A stretch of DNA of 27,456 nt from DATCLA01 sp036564195. Its GTDB lineage: Bacteria; Bacillota; UBA4882; UBA8346. The stretch is taken from NCBI GenBank assembly GCA_036564195.1, contig DATCLA010000277.1:1-27456 (forward strand), in the 5' to 3' direction. Below, in pieces: positions 1-7,193 of the stretch. The notes under the pieces are model-generated. The model worked only from the letters and a program-made list of their open reading frames with translations, was not told where the DNA came from and made no database searches. The translations under genes were made by a program, and so were the position numbers. Positions within the stretch are counted from its first letter, which is position 1, and each line of letters opens with the position of its first letter.

Positions 1-310
1 AACTGATTGGCCGAGACCAAGATTTTAATTTACCCCGAGGCTATTCCCCTCTACCGGTAAATTAGAGTCGGGCAAAGGCCAAGGTAGGACGGCGGTGTGG
101 TGCCGTTTTGATCATACCTTCGCCGGCGCTATAAACCGAAAATCCATTGTTACCTGAACAAAAGGCCTAAATTCGACGATTTGTTCACTATGGCAACAAT
201 GCGTCGGTAATAGTCCATGTGCACACGGCTTCGGTGTACCGAAGTAAGGTCAATTAAGTGGCTCATCGGTCCGTCTATTTAATAATAGACGGACTTTACG
301 TTTCTTGTTA
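1..310 (+). ncRNA. Candidate structured non-coding RNA, 5' end outside the window
   Basis: No convincing protein is encoded here, but the stretch is dense in nested inverted repeats. These are 7-12 with 77-82 (TTGGCC/GGCCAA), enclosing 27-34 with 56-63 (AATTTACC/GGTAAATT), enclosing 37-40 with 48-51. Next come 83-86 with 115-118 around 90-93/102-105, then 146-151 with 195-200 around 155-162/180-187 (TGAACAAA/TTTGTTCA), and 229-234 with 239-244. A perfect 11-bp hairpin (269-294) followed by a T-rich stretch would end a plus-strand transcript. The second stem can be extended with a pair that is G-U only on the plus strand. I could not match the conserved cores of RNase P RNA, tmRNA, SRP RNA, 6S RNA or a T-box, so the identity is unknown. 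It converges on yebC. Confidence 0.45.
269..309 (+). terminator. Hairpin terminator of the plus-strand candidate RNA
   Basis: Positions 269-279 and 284-294 form a perfect 11-bp stem with the four-base loop TAAT. The plus-strand continuation TTTACGTTTCTTGTT is T-rich. The minus-strand continuation is CGATGAGCC and has no T tract, so the hairpin fits a plus-strand transcript better than the end of yebC, whose stop is at 315. It may still act as a roadblock for both. Confidence 0.55.
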
Positions 311-314
311 CAGT

Positions 315-1061
315 TTATCCCTCCATTACCGCGTCATTAGTGGTAAAGTTGGTGTAGACATTTTGGACATCGTCATTCTCCTCGAGGGCATCCAGGAGTT
401 CCATTACTTTCTCCGCCTCTTTACCGGAAATTTCAATAGTATTAGCAGGGATCATAGTCAGTTCAGCGGATTTGATCTCGATCCCGTGTTTCTCAAGAAA
501 GCTACGGACAGTATCCAGTTGTGCAGGGTCAGTGGAAACCTCCAAAGTTTCACCATTGTCCTGTAAATCTTCAGCCCCAGCTTCAATGGCCAGTTCAAAC
601 AGGTCATCCGTGGTTCGATGGCACTGTTTGGCATCGATTATAATTTGTCCTTTGGCTGCAAACATCCAGGAGACACAACCGGCCTCACCCAAATTCCCAT
701 TGTGGCGGGAGAAGATATACCGCATATCGCTGGCAGTCCGGTTACGATTGTCAGTTAGTACCTGCACCAAAATTGCGGCTCCGGCTGGACCGTATCCTTC
801 ATAATAAACTTCTTCATATTCAGCACTTTCCGACTCACCGGTACCGCGCTTAATTGCCCTTTGAATATTGTCGTTGGGCATATTGACTTCCTTAGCTTTC
901 ATAATGGCCATCCGAAGCCGAAAATTATTATCGGGATCGCCGCCGCCGGCTTTGGCAGCTACGATAATCTCCCGGGTTACTTTAGTAAAGATATTAGCCC
1001 GCTGTGAATCGGTTTTTTCTTTTTTACGTTTAATTGTCGACCATTTTGAATGACCGGACAT
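315..1061 (-). CDS. yebC: YebC/PmpR family transcription or translation factor
   Basis: This 248-residue protein is a full-length YebC/TACO1 family member. Family members have been described as DNA-binding regulators (PmpR) and as ribosome-associated factors that help translate difficult peptide motifs, so the exact role here is open. The N-terminus MSGHSKWSTIKRKKEK, the downstream GGGDPDNNFRLR and the NMPNDNIQRAIKRGTG segment are characteristic. The start at 1061 was chosen because GAGGAGGGA lies six bases upstream; the in-frame ATG at 1085 has no such site. It has its own promoter at 1100-1128. No ruvCAB genes, a frequent neighbour in other bacteria, are visible before the window edge. Confidence 0.95.
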   Translation of the reverse strand: MSGHSKWSTIKRKKEKTDSQRANIFTKVTREIIVAAKAGGGDPDNNFRLRMAIMKAKEVNMPNDNIQRAIKRGTGESESAEYEEVYYEGYGPAGAAILVQVLTDNRNRTASDMRYIFSRHNGNLGEAGCVSWMFAAKGQIIIDAKQCHRTTDDLFELAIEAGAEDLQDNGETLEVSTDPAQLDTVRSFLEKHGIEIKSAELTMIPANTIEISGKEAEKVMELLDALEENDDVQNVYTNFTTNDAVMEG

Positions 1062-1099
1062 TAGTGGTCCCTCCTCTATTTCCACTTTTTACTCTAAAA

Positions 1100-1128
1100 A
1101 GTATACCTGAATCATCTTGTTTTCGCAA
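1100..1128 (-). promoter_or_regulatory. Sigma-A-type promoter of yebC
   Basis: On the minus strand, TTGCGA (1128-1123) and TATACT (1105-1100) are separated by exactly 17 bases. This gives 4/6 and 5/6 matches to the housekeeping consensus. The predicted transcript start near 1093 leaves a leader of about 30 bases with the ribosome binding site of yebC. Confidence 0.6.
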
Positions 1129-1160
1129 GTTCCAGGTTCCGGTAGGTTGATGCCTGCAGT

Positions 1161-2654
1161 TCACTTAGTGTCGGCTGAGGGCGGGGAGGATAAATCAACC
1201 ACTCTAATCAGGTCGTTAGTGGTAAATACCGCTTTCTGTTGCCCAGGAAATAATAAGAGCGGATAACTTTGATCCCAGCGCCACTTTTGTTCTGCTTTTA
1301 AATCCTTGTCAAGCAGATAGATCCCTTCGGGGACCGTAAAAACCACCTTGTCGTTGTAACTATACGAATTCAATGAACCTCCGGGCATTAAATCCATGGT
1401 AACTTTCGATTTTAAATCATAGATTCCAATGAAGGAATGGTTTTTCTTTAAATAGGTAAAGAGCAATTTTCCGTCATAATACTTGTTGAGGTTCCGGACC
1501 GGATAATCATCAAGTACCTTTTCCGCCACGGGTTTTTGCAGGTCAATGGCAATCAAATCAAAACGCTCCGCTTCCACTTCCGGATTGAAATTTTCCGGTC
1601 GGTAATTATTAATAAAAGTGTCTAATTGAGCTGCAGGAACCACCTTAGCGATAATCCCCCGACTGTCGTCGCTCCAGATAAAGTCTAAGGCCAGCCCATC
1701 GCCGATCTGCCAATATTGAGTTCGGCCATCCTCTGGATTATAAACCACAACCCGGTCGGACAGACAAACACTGGTATTCTCTAAATCAATACTATAATTG
1801 GCATAACGGTCCAATTGATATAAATAGGCCAGCTTCTGACCATCCGGTGACCAGCAAAACAAGGTTGGCACCGCGCCGGCAGTGGCAAAATCCCTTTTGA
1901 CTGCGCCGCCGGTATTCGTATCGAATAGTTTATCAATCAGGCAGAGATAGCGGGAATTCCGGCTCCAGGCTACTTTAACACCGATTAGTTCTTCAAAATT
2001 TTGCGGGCAAAAAACCCCAGTCAACGGCGTACGCTTTGCAGTAACCAGATTAAACAGGTAAAATTGCTTCCGGGCCCTATCAGGAGCATCAGGAGCCTTG
2101 CCACCGGCCAGGACCTGTTTTTTATCGGGGGCGACACTATAAAAAATGCACTGGTTGACGATGGTGACGGTAGAGCCGTCACTTTTAAGATATTTCAAGT
2201 CTCCTTCAACATATGAATCATTGGTCAACTCCCGATAGACCAGTCCTTTTCCTTCATTTACCACCTCTCCACTATCAATATTAGCCTGAACTTCAAAGAT
2301 CTTTTGGGCAACTGCCGTGGCAGTGTTCTCCGGCTGAAGCTTAAAGCTATAAAAGAGGGAGCGCTGATCCGAATAGTAGAACATAAAATTAAACTGGTTG
2401 TTGCCAAAATTGTTTTCTTCAAGATAAAATGGGGTTCTCCCTTTATAACTGCTATTAGAGGCGATCGTAGTCGTATTACCTTGGCTGGTAATGAGCAGTT
2501 CTGATTCTACAACGGTGTCGGGGGTTTTTGATGTTTTGGGGATTGCCTCTTTACTAACTTTCAAACGGTTACTACCCGTCCAAAGGTAGGTTCCGGCCAT
2601 AATTAGGAGCACACTGCCAATAATGCACGGAATGGCCCAACCCTTTAATTTCAT
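1161..2654 (-). CDS. Membrane-anchored beta-propeller-like protein of unknown function
   Basis: The 497-residue product begins with a short basic segment and one hydrophobic helix (residues about 5-25). A low-complexity Ser/Thr/Lys linker follows, and then a long, probably extracytoplasmic region. Within that region repeats of the type WSPDGQKLAYLY, WSRNSRYLCLID and WSDDSRGIIAKV recur. These are typical blades of WD40-like or TolB-like propellers. I do not recognise a named family. The start at 2654 has GGAGGTG six bases upstream; the longer reading from 2684 does not. It lies between an rRNA-methyltransferase-like gene and yebC and is separated from both by short gaps, so no function follows from context. 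A sensor or protein-interaction scaffold at the cell surface is a reasonable guess only. Confidence 0.75.
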   Translation of the reverse strand: MKLKGWAIPCIIGSVLLIMAGTYLWTGSNRLKVSKEAIPKTSKTPDTVVESELLITSQGNTTTIASNSSYKGRTPFYLEENNFGNNQFNFMFYYSDQRSLFYSFKLQPENTATAVAQKIFEVQANIDSGEVVNEGKGLVYRELTNDSYVEGDLKYLKSDGSTVTIVNQCIFYSVAPDKKQVLAGGKAPDAPDRARKQFYLFNLVTAKRTPLTGVFCPQNFEELIGVKVAWSRNSRYLCLIDKLFDTNTGGAVKRDFATAGAVPTLFCWSPDGQKLAYLYQLDRYANYSIDLENTSVCLSDRVVVYNPEDGRTQYWQIGDGLALDFIWSDDSRGIIAKVVPAAQLDTFINNYRPENFNPEVEAERFDLIAIDLQKPVAEKVLDDYPVRNLNKYYDGKLLFTYLKKNHSFIGIYDLKSKVTMDLMPGGSLNSYSYNDKVVFTVPEGIYLLDKDLKAEQKWRWDQSYPLLLFPGQQKAVFTTNDLIRVVDLSSPPSADTK

Positions 2655-2740
2655 CAAAAGCACCTCCGTTAAAGAACGCATCACAATTTGGAATTGACTA
2701 ATTTAAATACCTATATTCGGCAGATTCAGATAAATACCTG

Positions 2741-3697
2741 TTATGCTAATTTCCGGAATTTTGCAACAAAAAAACCTTCATACCAAGCCGCCGGAATGAT
2801 CGTCATTACTCTACCTTGACTGTTATCGAGGTTGGTAAAACGTTGCACCTGCCGGGCGCCTTCTAAAGAAAAGTCCAACTTTTCCAGCCGGACTTTACCG
2901 GGATACCGATTTAAAAACCATTGGAGATTGGCCTCGTTTTCATCCCGTGTCAAAGTACAGGTAGAATAGACCAACACTCCGCCGGGCTGTAGCGCCCAAT
3001 AAGCGGTCTCCAATAATTTTCGCTGTTCTTTGACCAACCGGTTCAGTAACCGCAGTGACCACCCCCGGTAAGTCTGAGGATTTCCAACCCTGAAAAGGCC
3101 AACACCGCTACAAGGCGCATCCAGTAATACCCCATCAAAATAAGCAGCGTATTTTTCCTCCAACCGTTTGCCATCCCCCACCCGCACGGTAACAATGGCA
3201 GCCCCCTGGCGTTCCACATTGTATTTAAGTCGCTCCGCTCGGATAGGGTTAATCTCATTGGCAAGGATATAGCCTTGATTATGCATTAACGCTGCCAACT
3301 GAGTTGTCTTGCTGCCCGGCGCAGCGGTGAGGTCTAGGATTTTTGCTCCCGGAGCAGGCTGCAATACCAACGGTGGGATCATACTTGACAGACTTTGAAG
3401 ATAAATATGCCCATTCAAGTACAGTTCAAGGCCTTCAAACTCCTTCTCGCGTATATCTTTGACAACCAAGGCATCTTCATACCAGAGTACCCGCTCAAAT
3501 TTAACTCCCTCCCGACGCAGGCTCTCCATAACCTGACGGACATCCGTCCGTAAACGGTTGACCCGTAAAGTAACCGGACGCTCACACATAAAACCGGCTA
3601 AGATCCGGTCGAGCTCAACCGGATCATACTCCGCCGCCAGCAGCTCCAGGACTTCCGCAGGTAATTTTCGATAGAGTCGTTGATAGGATTTTGCCAC
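2741..3697 (-). CDS. RsmB/NOP-family RNA (cytosine-5-)-methyltransferase
   Basis: This 318-residue protein is a NOL1/NOP2/Sun-type m5C RNA methyltransferase. A small N-terminal RNA-binding part (to about residue 110) precedes the Rossmann fold. The AdoMet loop is LDLTAAPGSKTTQLA (121-135). Motif IV DAPCSG carries Cys196 and motif VI YSTCT carries Cys247; these are the two cysteines that release and attack the target cytosine in this family. The C-terminal PUA-like extension found in RsmF is absent, so it is closer in size to the short archaeal/clostridial type. The substrate could be rRNA or tRNA. It starts with GTG, preceded by GAGGTGA. It is probably transcribed on its own or with the downstream propeller gene. 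Confidence 0.9.
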   Translation of the reverse strand: MAKSYQRLYRKLPAEVLELLAAEYDPVELDRILAGFMCERPVTLRVNRLRTDVRQVMESLRREGVKFERVLWYEDALVVKDIREKEFEGLELYLNGHIYLQSLSSMIPPLVLQPAPGAKILDLTAAPGSKTTQLAALMHNQGYILANEINPIRAERLKYNVERQGAAIVTVRVGDGKRLEEKYAAYFDGVLLDAPCSGVGLFRVGNPQTYRGWSLRLLNRLVKEQRKLLETAYWALQPGGVLVYSTCTLTRDENEANLQWFLNRYPGKVRLEKLDFSLEGARQVQRFTNLDNSQGRVMTIIPAAWYEGFFVAKFRKLA

Positions 3698-3821
3698 GAC
3701 TTCACCTCACTACAAGAAGATTTCTTTTTTTAAACAAAGTTCGTGGTCCGCTCCCCACTTCCCTGCTTTAACCGATAGTATTGCCCAGTGAGGAAGTACA
3801 ATAATGCAACGGGATAAATAT

Positions 3822-3848
3822 AAAAAAGGAGTAACCCTTTACCCCTTT
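3822..3848 (-). terminator. Terminator downstream of the prsW-like gene
   Basis: On the minus strand a 10-bp stem (3848-3839 with 3834-3825) with one G-U pair and the loop AGGG runs into T residues and TTTATATT. The G-U pair exists only in the minus-strand RNA, which fixes the orientation. It lies 36 bases after the stop at 3884. Confidence 0.75.
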
Positions 3849-3883
3849 CGTCCTGACAAGAACCTGTAACAATTAAGTTAAGC

Positions 3884-4573
3884 TTATCCGTTCTTAAACG
3901 GCGACTTCCCTACCAACCGGTGGATTGTCTTAAATAACTGCACCAAAAGTATGCCGATTAACAAAAACCCCAGCAATGAGGCGAGGGGATGACGTAAAAA
4001 CAATAAGAAATCATACAACCCGTGACTCGCCCAGGCCACCAAAAACCCAATCCCGATCAAAACTGGCTGAGACGAGGCTTCCAATTTAAAGCGGGCGATA
4101 TAAAATCCTGTCCAACCGGTAAAAGAGGCATGGGCCAAAGTAGTAATTACAGCCCGTAAGGCCGCGACCCCAAAGCCATAAAGGTTCGCCCATAACAAAT
4201 TTTCCAGGGAAGCAAAACCCAATCCTATGGTGATACCGTAAATCACTCCATCAACCGCTTCGTTTAACTCCCGGTCCCTACCAATCAGCCACCATAAAAA
4301 GCCGGTCTTGAGCCCTTCTTCGATCACAGCTACAACCAGAAAAGCCATTACCAAATACCCGCGCCAATCTCCCTGCTGCAGCGAGGAGAGAAGCTGCGGC
4401 CGCCAGATTTGTTCCAATAATCCGGCAGGCAATACCAGTAAAATTCCACCGCAAAAAAATTTAACGATGGTCCGCAGCGGTTCCGGTTCATAGCGGTCCA
4501 AGCGGTAAAAATACCATAACCAGAGCAAACCCGGGCCGAACGATGCTAAAATCAGCAAAATCAAATAAACCAT
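3884..4573 (-). CDS. PrsW-family intramembrane metalloprotease-like protein
   Basis: This 229-residue polytopic membrane protein has about seven to eight hydrophobic segments. The PrsW/CAAX-protease-like motifs are in order: IEEGLK (Glu85, Glu86), VDGVIYG (Asp108), ASLEN (Glu124), a histidine in LAHASFTG (His148) and SHGLYDF (His184, Asp188). In Bacillus, PrsW cuts the anti-sigma factor RsiW to start envelope-stress signalling. No anti-sigma/sigma pair is visible in this window, so the substrate here is unknown. The ATG is preceded by GGAGGTGGG. A terminator follows at 3822-3848. An intact active-site set argues that it is catalytic. Confidence 0.85.
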   Translation of the reverse strand: MVYLILLILASFGPGLLWLWYFYRLDRYEPEPLRTIVKFFCGGILLVLPAGLLEQIWRPQLLSSLQQGDWRGYLVMAFLVVAVIEEGLKTGFLWWLIGRDRELNEAVDGVIYGITIGLGFASLENLLWANLYGFGVAALRAVITTLAHASFTGWTGFYIARFKLEASSQPVLIGIGFLVAWASHGLYDFLLFLRHPLASLLGFLLIGILLVQLFKTIHRLVGKSPFKNG

Positions 4574-4690
4574 AACCCACCTCCACTTTCGTTAGGTTTA
4601 TTATCCCGTTCCCAGGCGGATTTATCCGGCCCTTGGTATCAGCCAAGACCCTTTCAGCTAAAAAAATATTGGAATTAAACAGTGATTCCC

Positions 4691-5677
4691 TTAAAACAGG
4701 TACTGAAAACCATAAGCTACCAGGTAACCAATGAGGCCGCAAATGGGAAAAGTCAATATCCAAGCGGTGACTAGTTCGCCAACGACCGGCCAACGGATTG
4801 CCGATAAGCGGCTGGCAGCGCCTACTCCCATGATCGAAGTATTGATCGTATGGGTAGTACTCAAGGGAATCCCCAGAGCCGAGGCAGCCAGAATCGATCC
4901 GGCAGCGGCAGTTTGGGCGGCAAACCCTTGGTAAGGTTCAATTTTCACCATTTTTTGGCCCATTGTCTTGATGATTTTCCAACCCCCAACCGAAGTACCG
5001 ATACCCATAATCACTGAACAAAGCAGGATAATCCAGGGTTGCACTACAAAATTCTGAATAATTCCCCCTAAAACCAGGGCCAAGGTAAAGATGCCGATAA
5101 ATTTTTGCCCGTCATTACTACCGTGGCTTAAGGACATAGCTGCGGCTGAGATGATTTGTAAGGTCGAAAAGAGCTTCTGACCGGTACAACGATTCATGTT
5201 ACAACAGGTCTTACGAATGAACCAGGCAAGTAACCAGCCGCCGCAAAAGCCAATTGACGAAGAGACCAAAAGACCGATTAAGACCTTTTGCCAGCCGCCC
5301 CAAAGCAATACCGCGGGGCCGGCAGTAGCCAAACTGGCTCCGGTCAACCCCGCTACTAAAGCATGGCTTTCACTGGTTGGCAAACCAAAATACCAGGCGA
5401 TGGTGGACCAAGTAACAATTCCAGTCATTGCTGCCGCTACTGTGATTAGATTAATCGCTTCCGGTTTAACGATGCCGGTACCGATGGTCTTGGCAACCTC
5501 AGTCCCTAAGAATGCTCCGATAACATTGCAAACAGTTGCTAAAATAACTGCTGTCCGTGGTTTTAAAACCCTGGTCGACACGACTGTAGCAATTGAGTTC
5601 GGTGAGTCGGTCCAGCCGTTAATAAACTCAGCCGCTAAGATCAATGCTAAAACCAGCAAAAGAGTTGAATTAACCAT
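4691..5677 (-). CDS. pit: Pit-family inorganic phosphate transporter
   Basis: This 328-residue membrane protein of the PiT (PF01384) family is a low-affinity, cation-coupled phosphate or metal-phosphate carrier. It shows the internal duplication typical of the family, with GWTDSPNSIATVVSTRVL near the N-terminus and SHGSNDGQKFIGI in the middle, plus LPTSESHAL and LSTTHTINTSIMGVGA in the two halves. About ten hydrophobic segments alternate with short loops. The start at 5677 is chosen because GGGGG lies six bases upstream. The partner DUF47 gene ends 76 bases upstream, so both are likely one transcript controlled by the Pho box at 6465-6507. Confidence 0.93.
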   Translation of the reverse strand: MVNSTLLLVLALILAAEFINGWTDSPNSIATVVSTRVLKPRTAVILATVCNVIGAFLGTEVAKTIGTGIVKPEAINLITVAAAMTGIVTWSTIAWYFGLPTSESHALVAGLTGASLATAGPAVLLWGGWQKVLIGLLVSSSIGFCGGWLLAWFIRKTCCNMNRCTGQKLFSTLQIISAAAMSLSHGSNDGQKFIGIFTLALVLGGIIQNFVVQPWIILLCSVIMGIGTSVGGWKIIKTMGQKMVKIEPYQGFAAQTAAAGSILAASALGIPLSTTHTINTSIMGVGAASRLSAIRWPVVGELVTAWILTFPICGLIGYLVAYGFQYLF

Positions 5678-5753
5678 CAACATCCCCCATCATCCGAATC
5701 AATTCTTAGTTTATACTTAGGTGTGGTAAGGCCGGTTGTTCTCAAATACCGCC

Positions 5754-6377
5754 TTAAGAGTTTTTCATAATAATACCCTCAACGATATTAGCAACATCTT
5801 CACAGGCGTCAAGGGTATTTTCCAAGTATTCAAAGATCTCTTTCCATTTAATAATCTCTACCGGATTTAATTCCGAAGCAAACAGCCCGGCAATGGCTTT
5901 CCGAAAAATATCATCTCCCTCATTTTCGATGCGGTTGACTTCAATAATCTTCTGCCGTAATGAACTGTTTGATTTCATATTTTTCAATCCGCCTAGCACT
6001 TCCTGTAATTCTCGGGTTCCCTGGACGATCAGGGCTACCAGTTGCTTGGCTTCCTTACGGATGTCAGTAACATTGAGCATTAGAAACCGGTGGGCAGTTG
6101 ATTCAATCGCATCGGTAATATTATCAATTTCTTTAGCAATTAGATAAATATCTTCACGGTCAATGGGAGTAATGAAGGACTTGTTAAGTTGGGCTAGGAT
6201 CTTGTGGACCAGGCGGTCACAGTCATGTTCAATCCCTTCAAGTGTTCTAACCTGAGCTGCGACATTCCGGTAATTACCGGTTAATACTTCCAATTTGGTG
6301 GCAGCATTATAGGTAGCCGCTGCCAACTGTGCAAATAAATCAAAAAATGAGGCTTCTTTATTCCGAAGTCTTAACAC
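5754..6377 (-). CDS. DUF47 (PhoU-like) phosphate transport regulator
   Basis: The 207-residue protein belongs to the DUF47/PhoU-like family, an all-helical protein that commonly sits in front of pit and is thought to tune Pit activity from the cytoplasmic side. Visible family features are the N-terminal FFDLFAQLA segment, LEGIEHDCDRLVHKI, PIDREDIYLIAKEIDNITDAIE and the acidic IENEGDDIFRKA segment, together with YLENTLDACEDVANI near the end. The acidic E/D clusters are the likely metal-binding surfaces. The start is GTG with AAGGA a few bases upstream. It is the first gene of the two-gene phosphate operon. Confidence 0.9.
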   Translation of the reverse strand: MLRLRNKEASFFDLFAQLAAATYNAATKLEVLTGNYRNVAAQVRTLEGIEHDCDRLVHKILAQLNKSFITPIDREDIYLIAKEIDNITDAIESTAHRFLMLNVTDIRKEAKQLVALIVQGTRELQEVLGGLKNMKSNSSLRQKIIEVNRIENEGDDIFRKAIAGLFASELNPVEIIKWKEIFEYLENTLDACEDVANIVEGIIMKNS

Positions 6378-6464
6378 CTTGATCCTTCCTTCCTCTTTTT
6401 CTTAAAATTGGTTTTGATTATAATTACTGCTAGTGCTGGTAATAAATTAAAGCCTATTTTAATC

Positions 6465-6507
6465 TTAACATGAAATTTGGTAAATAATTCTTAACACTTT
6501 CTTAACA
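6465..6507. promoter_or_regulatory. Pho box upstream of the DUF47-pit operon
   Basis: On the plus strand TTAACA occurs at 6491-6496 and 6502-6507, exactly 11 bases apart, with a third copy at 6465-6470. Bacillus PhoP binds direct repeats of TT(A/C/T)ACA with about 11-bp periodicity, so this is a close match. It lies roughly 90-130 bases upstream of the GTG start at 6377. The neighbouring gene content (phosphate transporter) makes phosphate-starvation control by a PhoPR-type system likely. No phoP or phoR gene is in the window. Confidence 0.7.
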
Positions 6508-6661
6508 CTTGAGAATTAAAAGTTCTGCCGCAAAATCATCTTAAAATGCAGCTAAAATAGGTTTTTCTCGAAAACTTGAAGTTGTTATCGAAACAGGTTT
6601 TGCGGAAAGATTGAGTAATACCTTTAACTTCCAAGTTAACAGGTTGGTTCGGAATTTAAAT

Positions 6662-6692
6662 TAAAAAAGGTTGCTAGCAATTGCTAACAACC
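6662..6692 (-). terminator. Terminator of the Thr/Pro-repeat lipoprotein gene
   Basis: The minus-strand stem GGTTGTTAGC/GCTAGCAACC (6692-6683 with 6678-6669) has 10 bp with one G-U pair and the loop AATT. It is followed directly by TTTTTTAATTT. This is one of the strongest intrinsic terminators in the window and lies 26 bases after the stop at 6718. Confidence 0.85.
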
Positions 6693-6717
6693 CGACTCAA
6701 GGAGCAACCCGGTGAAG

Positions 6718-7044
6718 CTACGAACCTACCATTGAAGTCGGAGTCGGCTTCGCTGTCAATGTCGGAGTTGCGGTAAGCGTTGGCCTGATACTTGGTGTAG
6801 GTGACATTAATGTTGATGTCGGCGTCAGTGTCACTGTCGGCGTAACCGTCAAAGTAACGGTAGGAGTCGGTGTTACCGTCGGGGTGACGGTGGCGGTCGG
6901 CACCGGAGAGACAGTAGGAGTCGGCCGTGGGGCAAAAAACCTTTCTAATGGTGATTGCCGGTTGTCGTTGTCTTGAAAAAGGATACAACCTCCAAAAGTA
7001 AAACTTACTGTGAGCAGTAACATGATGATTTTAACAGTCTTAAT
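6718..7044 (-). CDS. Small Thr/Pro-repeat lipoprotein, probable ATT start
   Basis: The mature part is dominated by alternating Thr-Pro/Val repeats (PTPTVSPVPTATVTPTV and similar), a typical extended cell-wall-spanning linker with no folded domain. The N-terminus carries a lipobox, FTFGGC, so the protein is probably lipid-anchored outside the membrane. The first ATG (7023) gives no basic n-region and lies 28 bases from the only good ribosome binding site (GGAGGTG, 7058-7052). Starting at ATT 7044, exactly seven bases after that site, gives IKTVKIIMLLL, a proper lipoprotein signal sequence of 108 residues total. That start is inferred. The repeats make the gene prone to length variation. Function is unknown; it may act as a spacer or adhesin stalk. 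Confidence 0.65.
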   Translation of the reverse strand: MKTVKIIMLLLTVSFTFGGCILFQDNDNRQSPLERFFAPRPTPTVSPVPTATVTPTVTPTPTVTLTVTPTVTLTPTSTLMSPTPSIRPTLTATPTLTAKPTPTSMVGS

Positions 7045-7135
7045 AGTTGAGCACCTCCAGAAGGAATTTGATTCCTAGGTACATTATTTACGCTTTAGCC
7101 CTTCTTTATGAAAAATAGTTACTGCTTTGGGAAAC

Positions 7136-7168
7136 AAAAAACCGTCCCTCAAAACAGGAAACGGTTTT
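7136..7168 (-). terminator. Terminator of the pgsA-like gene
   Basis: On the minus strand AAAACCG (7168-7162) pairs with CGGTTTT, with further weak pairing of TTCCT to AGGGA above it. The stem ends in TTTTTTG. It lies 26 bases after the stop of the phosphatidyltransferase gene and separates it from the lipoprotein gene. Confidence 0.7.
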
Positions 7169-7193
7169 AACCAAAATCAGCGTCTCAATCTGA

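Noticed and set aside
83..120. GGCGGTGTGGTGCCG resembling a T-box antiterminator
   Set aside because: The T-box core GGGTGGNACCGCG is not matched on either strand, and no aminoacyl-tRNA synthetase or amino acid gene follows.
169..179. AATTCGACGAT resembling the tmRNA 5' motif
   Set aside because: The rest of tmRNA is missing: no T-arm/CCA end, no tag reading frame, and the motif sits in the loop of a long stem.
258..566. Plus-strand 102-codon frame at the left end
   Set aside because: It is antisense to yebC and runs through the 269-294 hairpin. No ribosome binding site.
5196..5720. Plus-strand 174-codon frame
   Set aside because: It is fully antisense to the pit gene, whose protein motifs are unambiguous; the frame is open by codon bias of the other strand.
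6674..6988. Second minus-strand frame (Asp/Ser/Tyr-rich) across the lipoprotein gene
   Set aside because: It is a by-product of the repetitive DNA read one base out of frame, with no signal sequence and no ribosome binding site; the frame with lipobox and Thr-Pro repeats is the real one.
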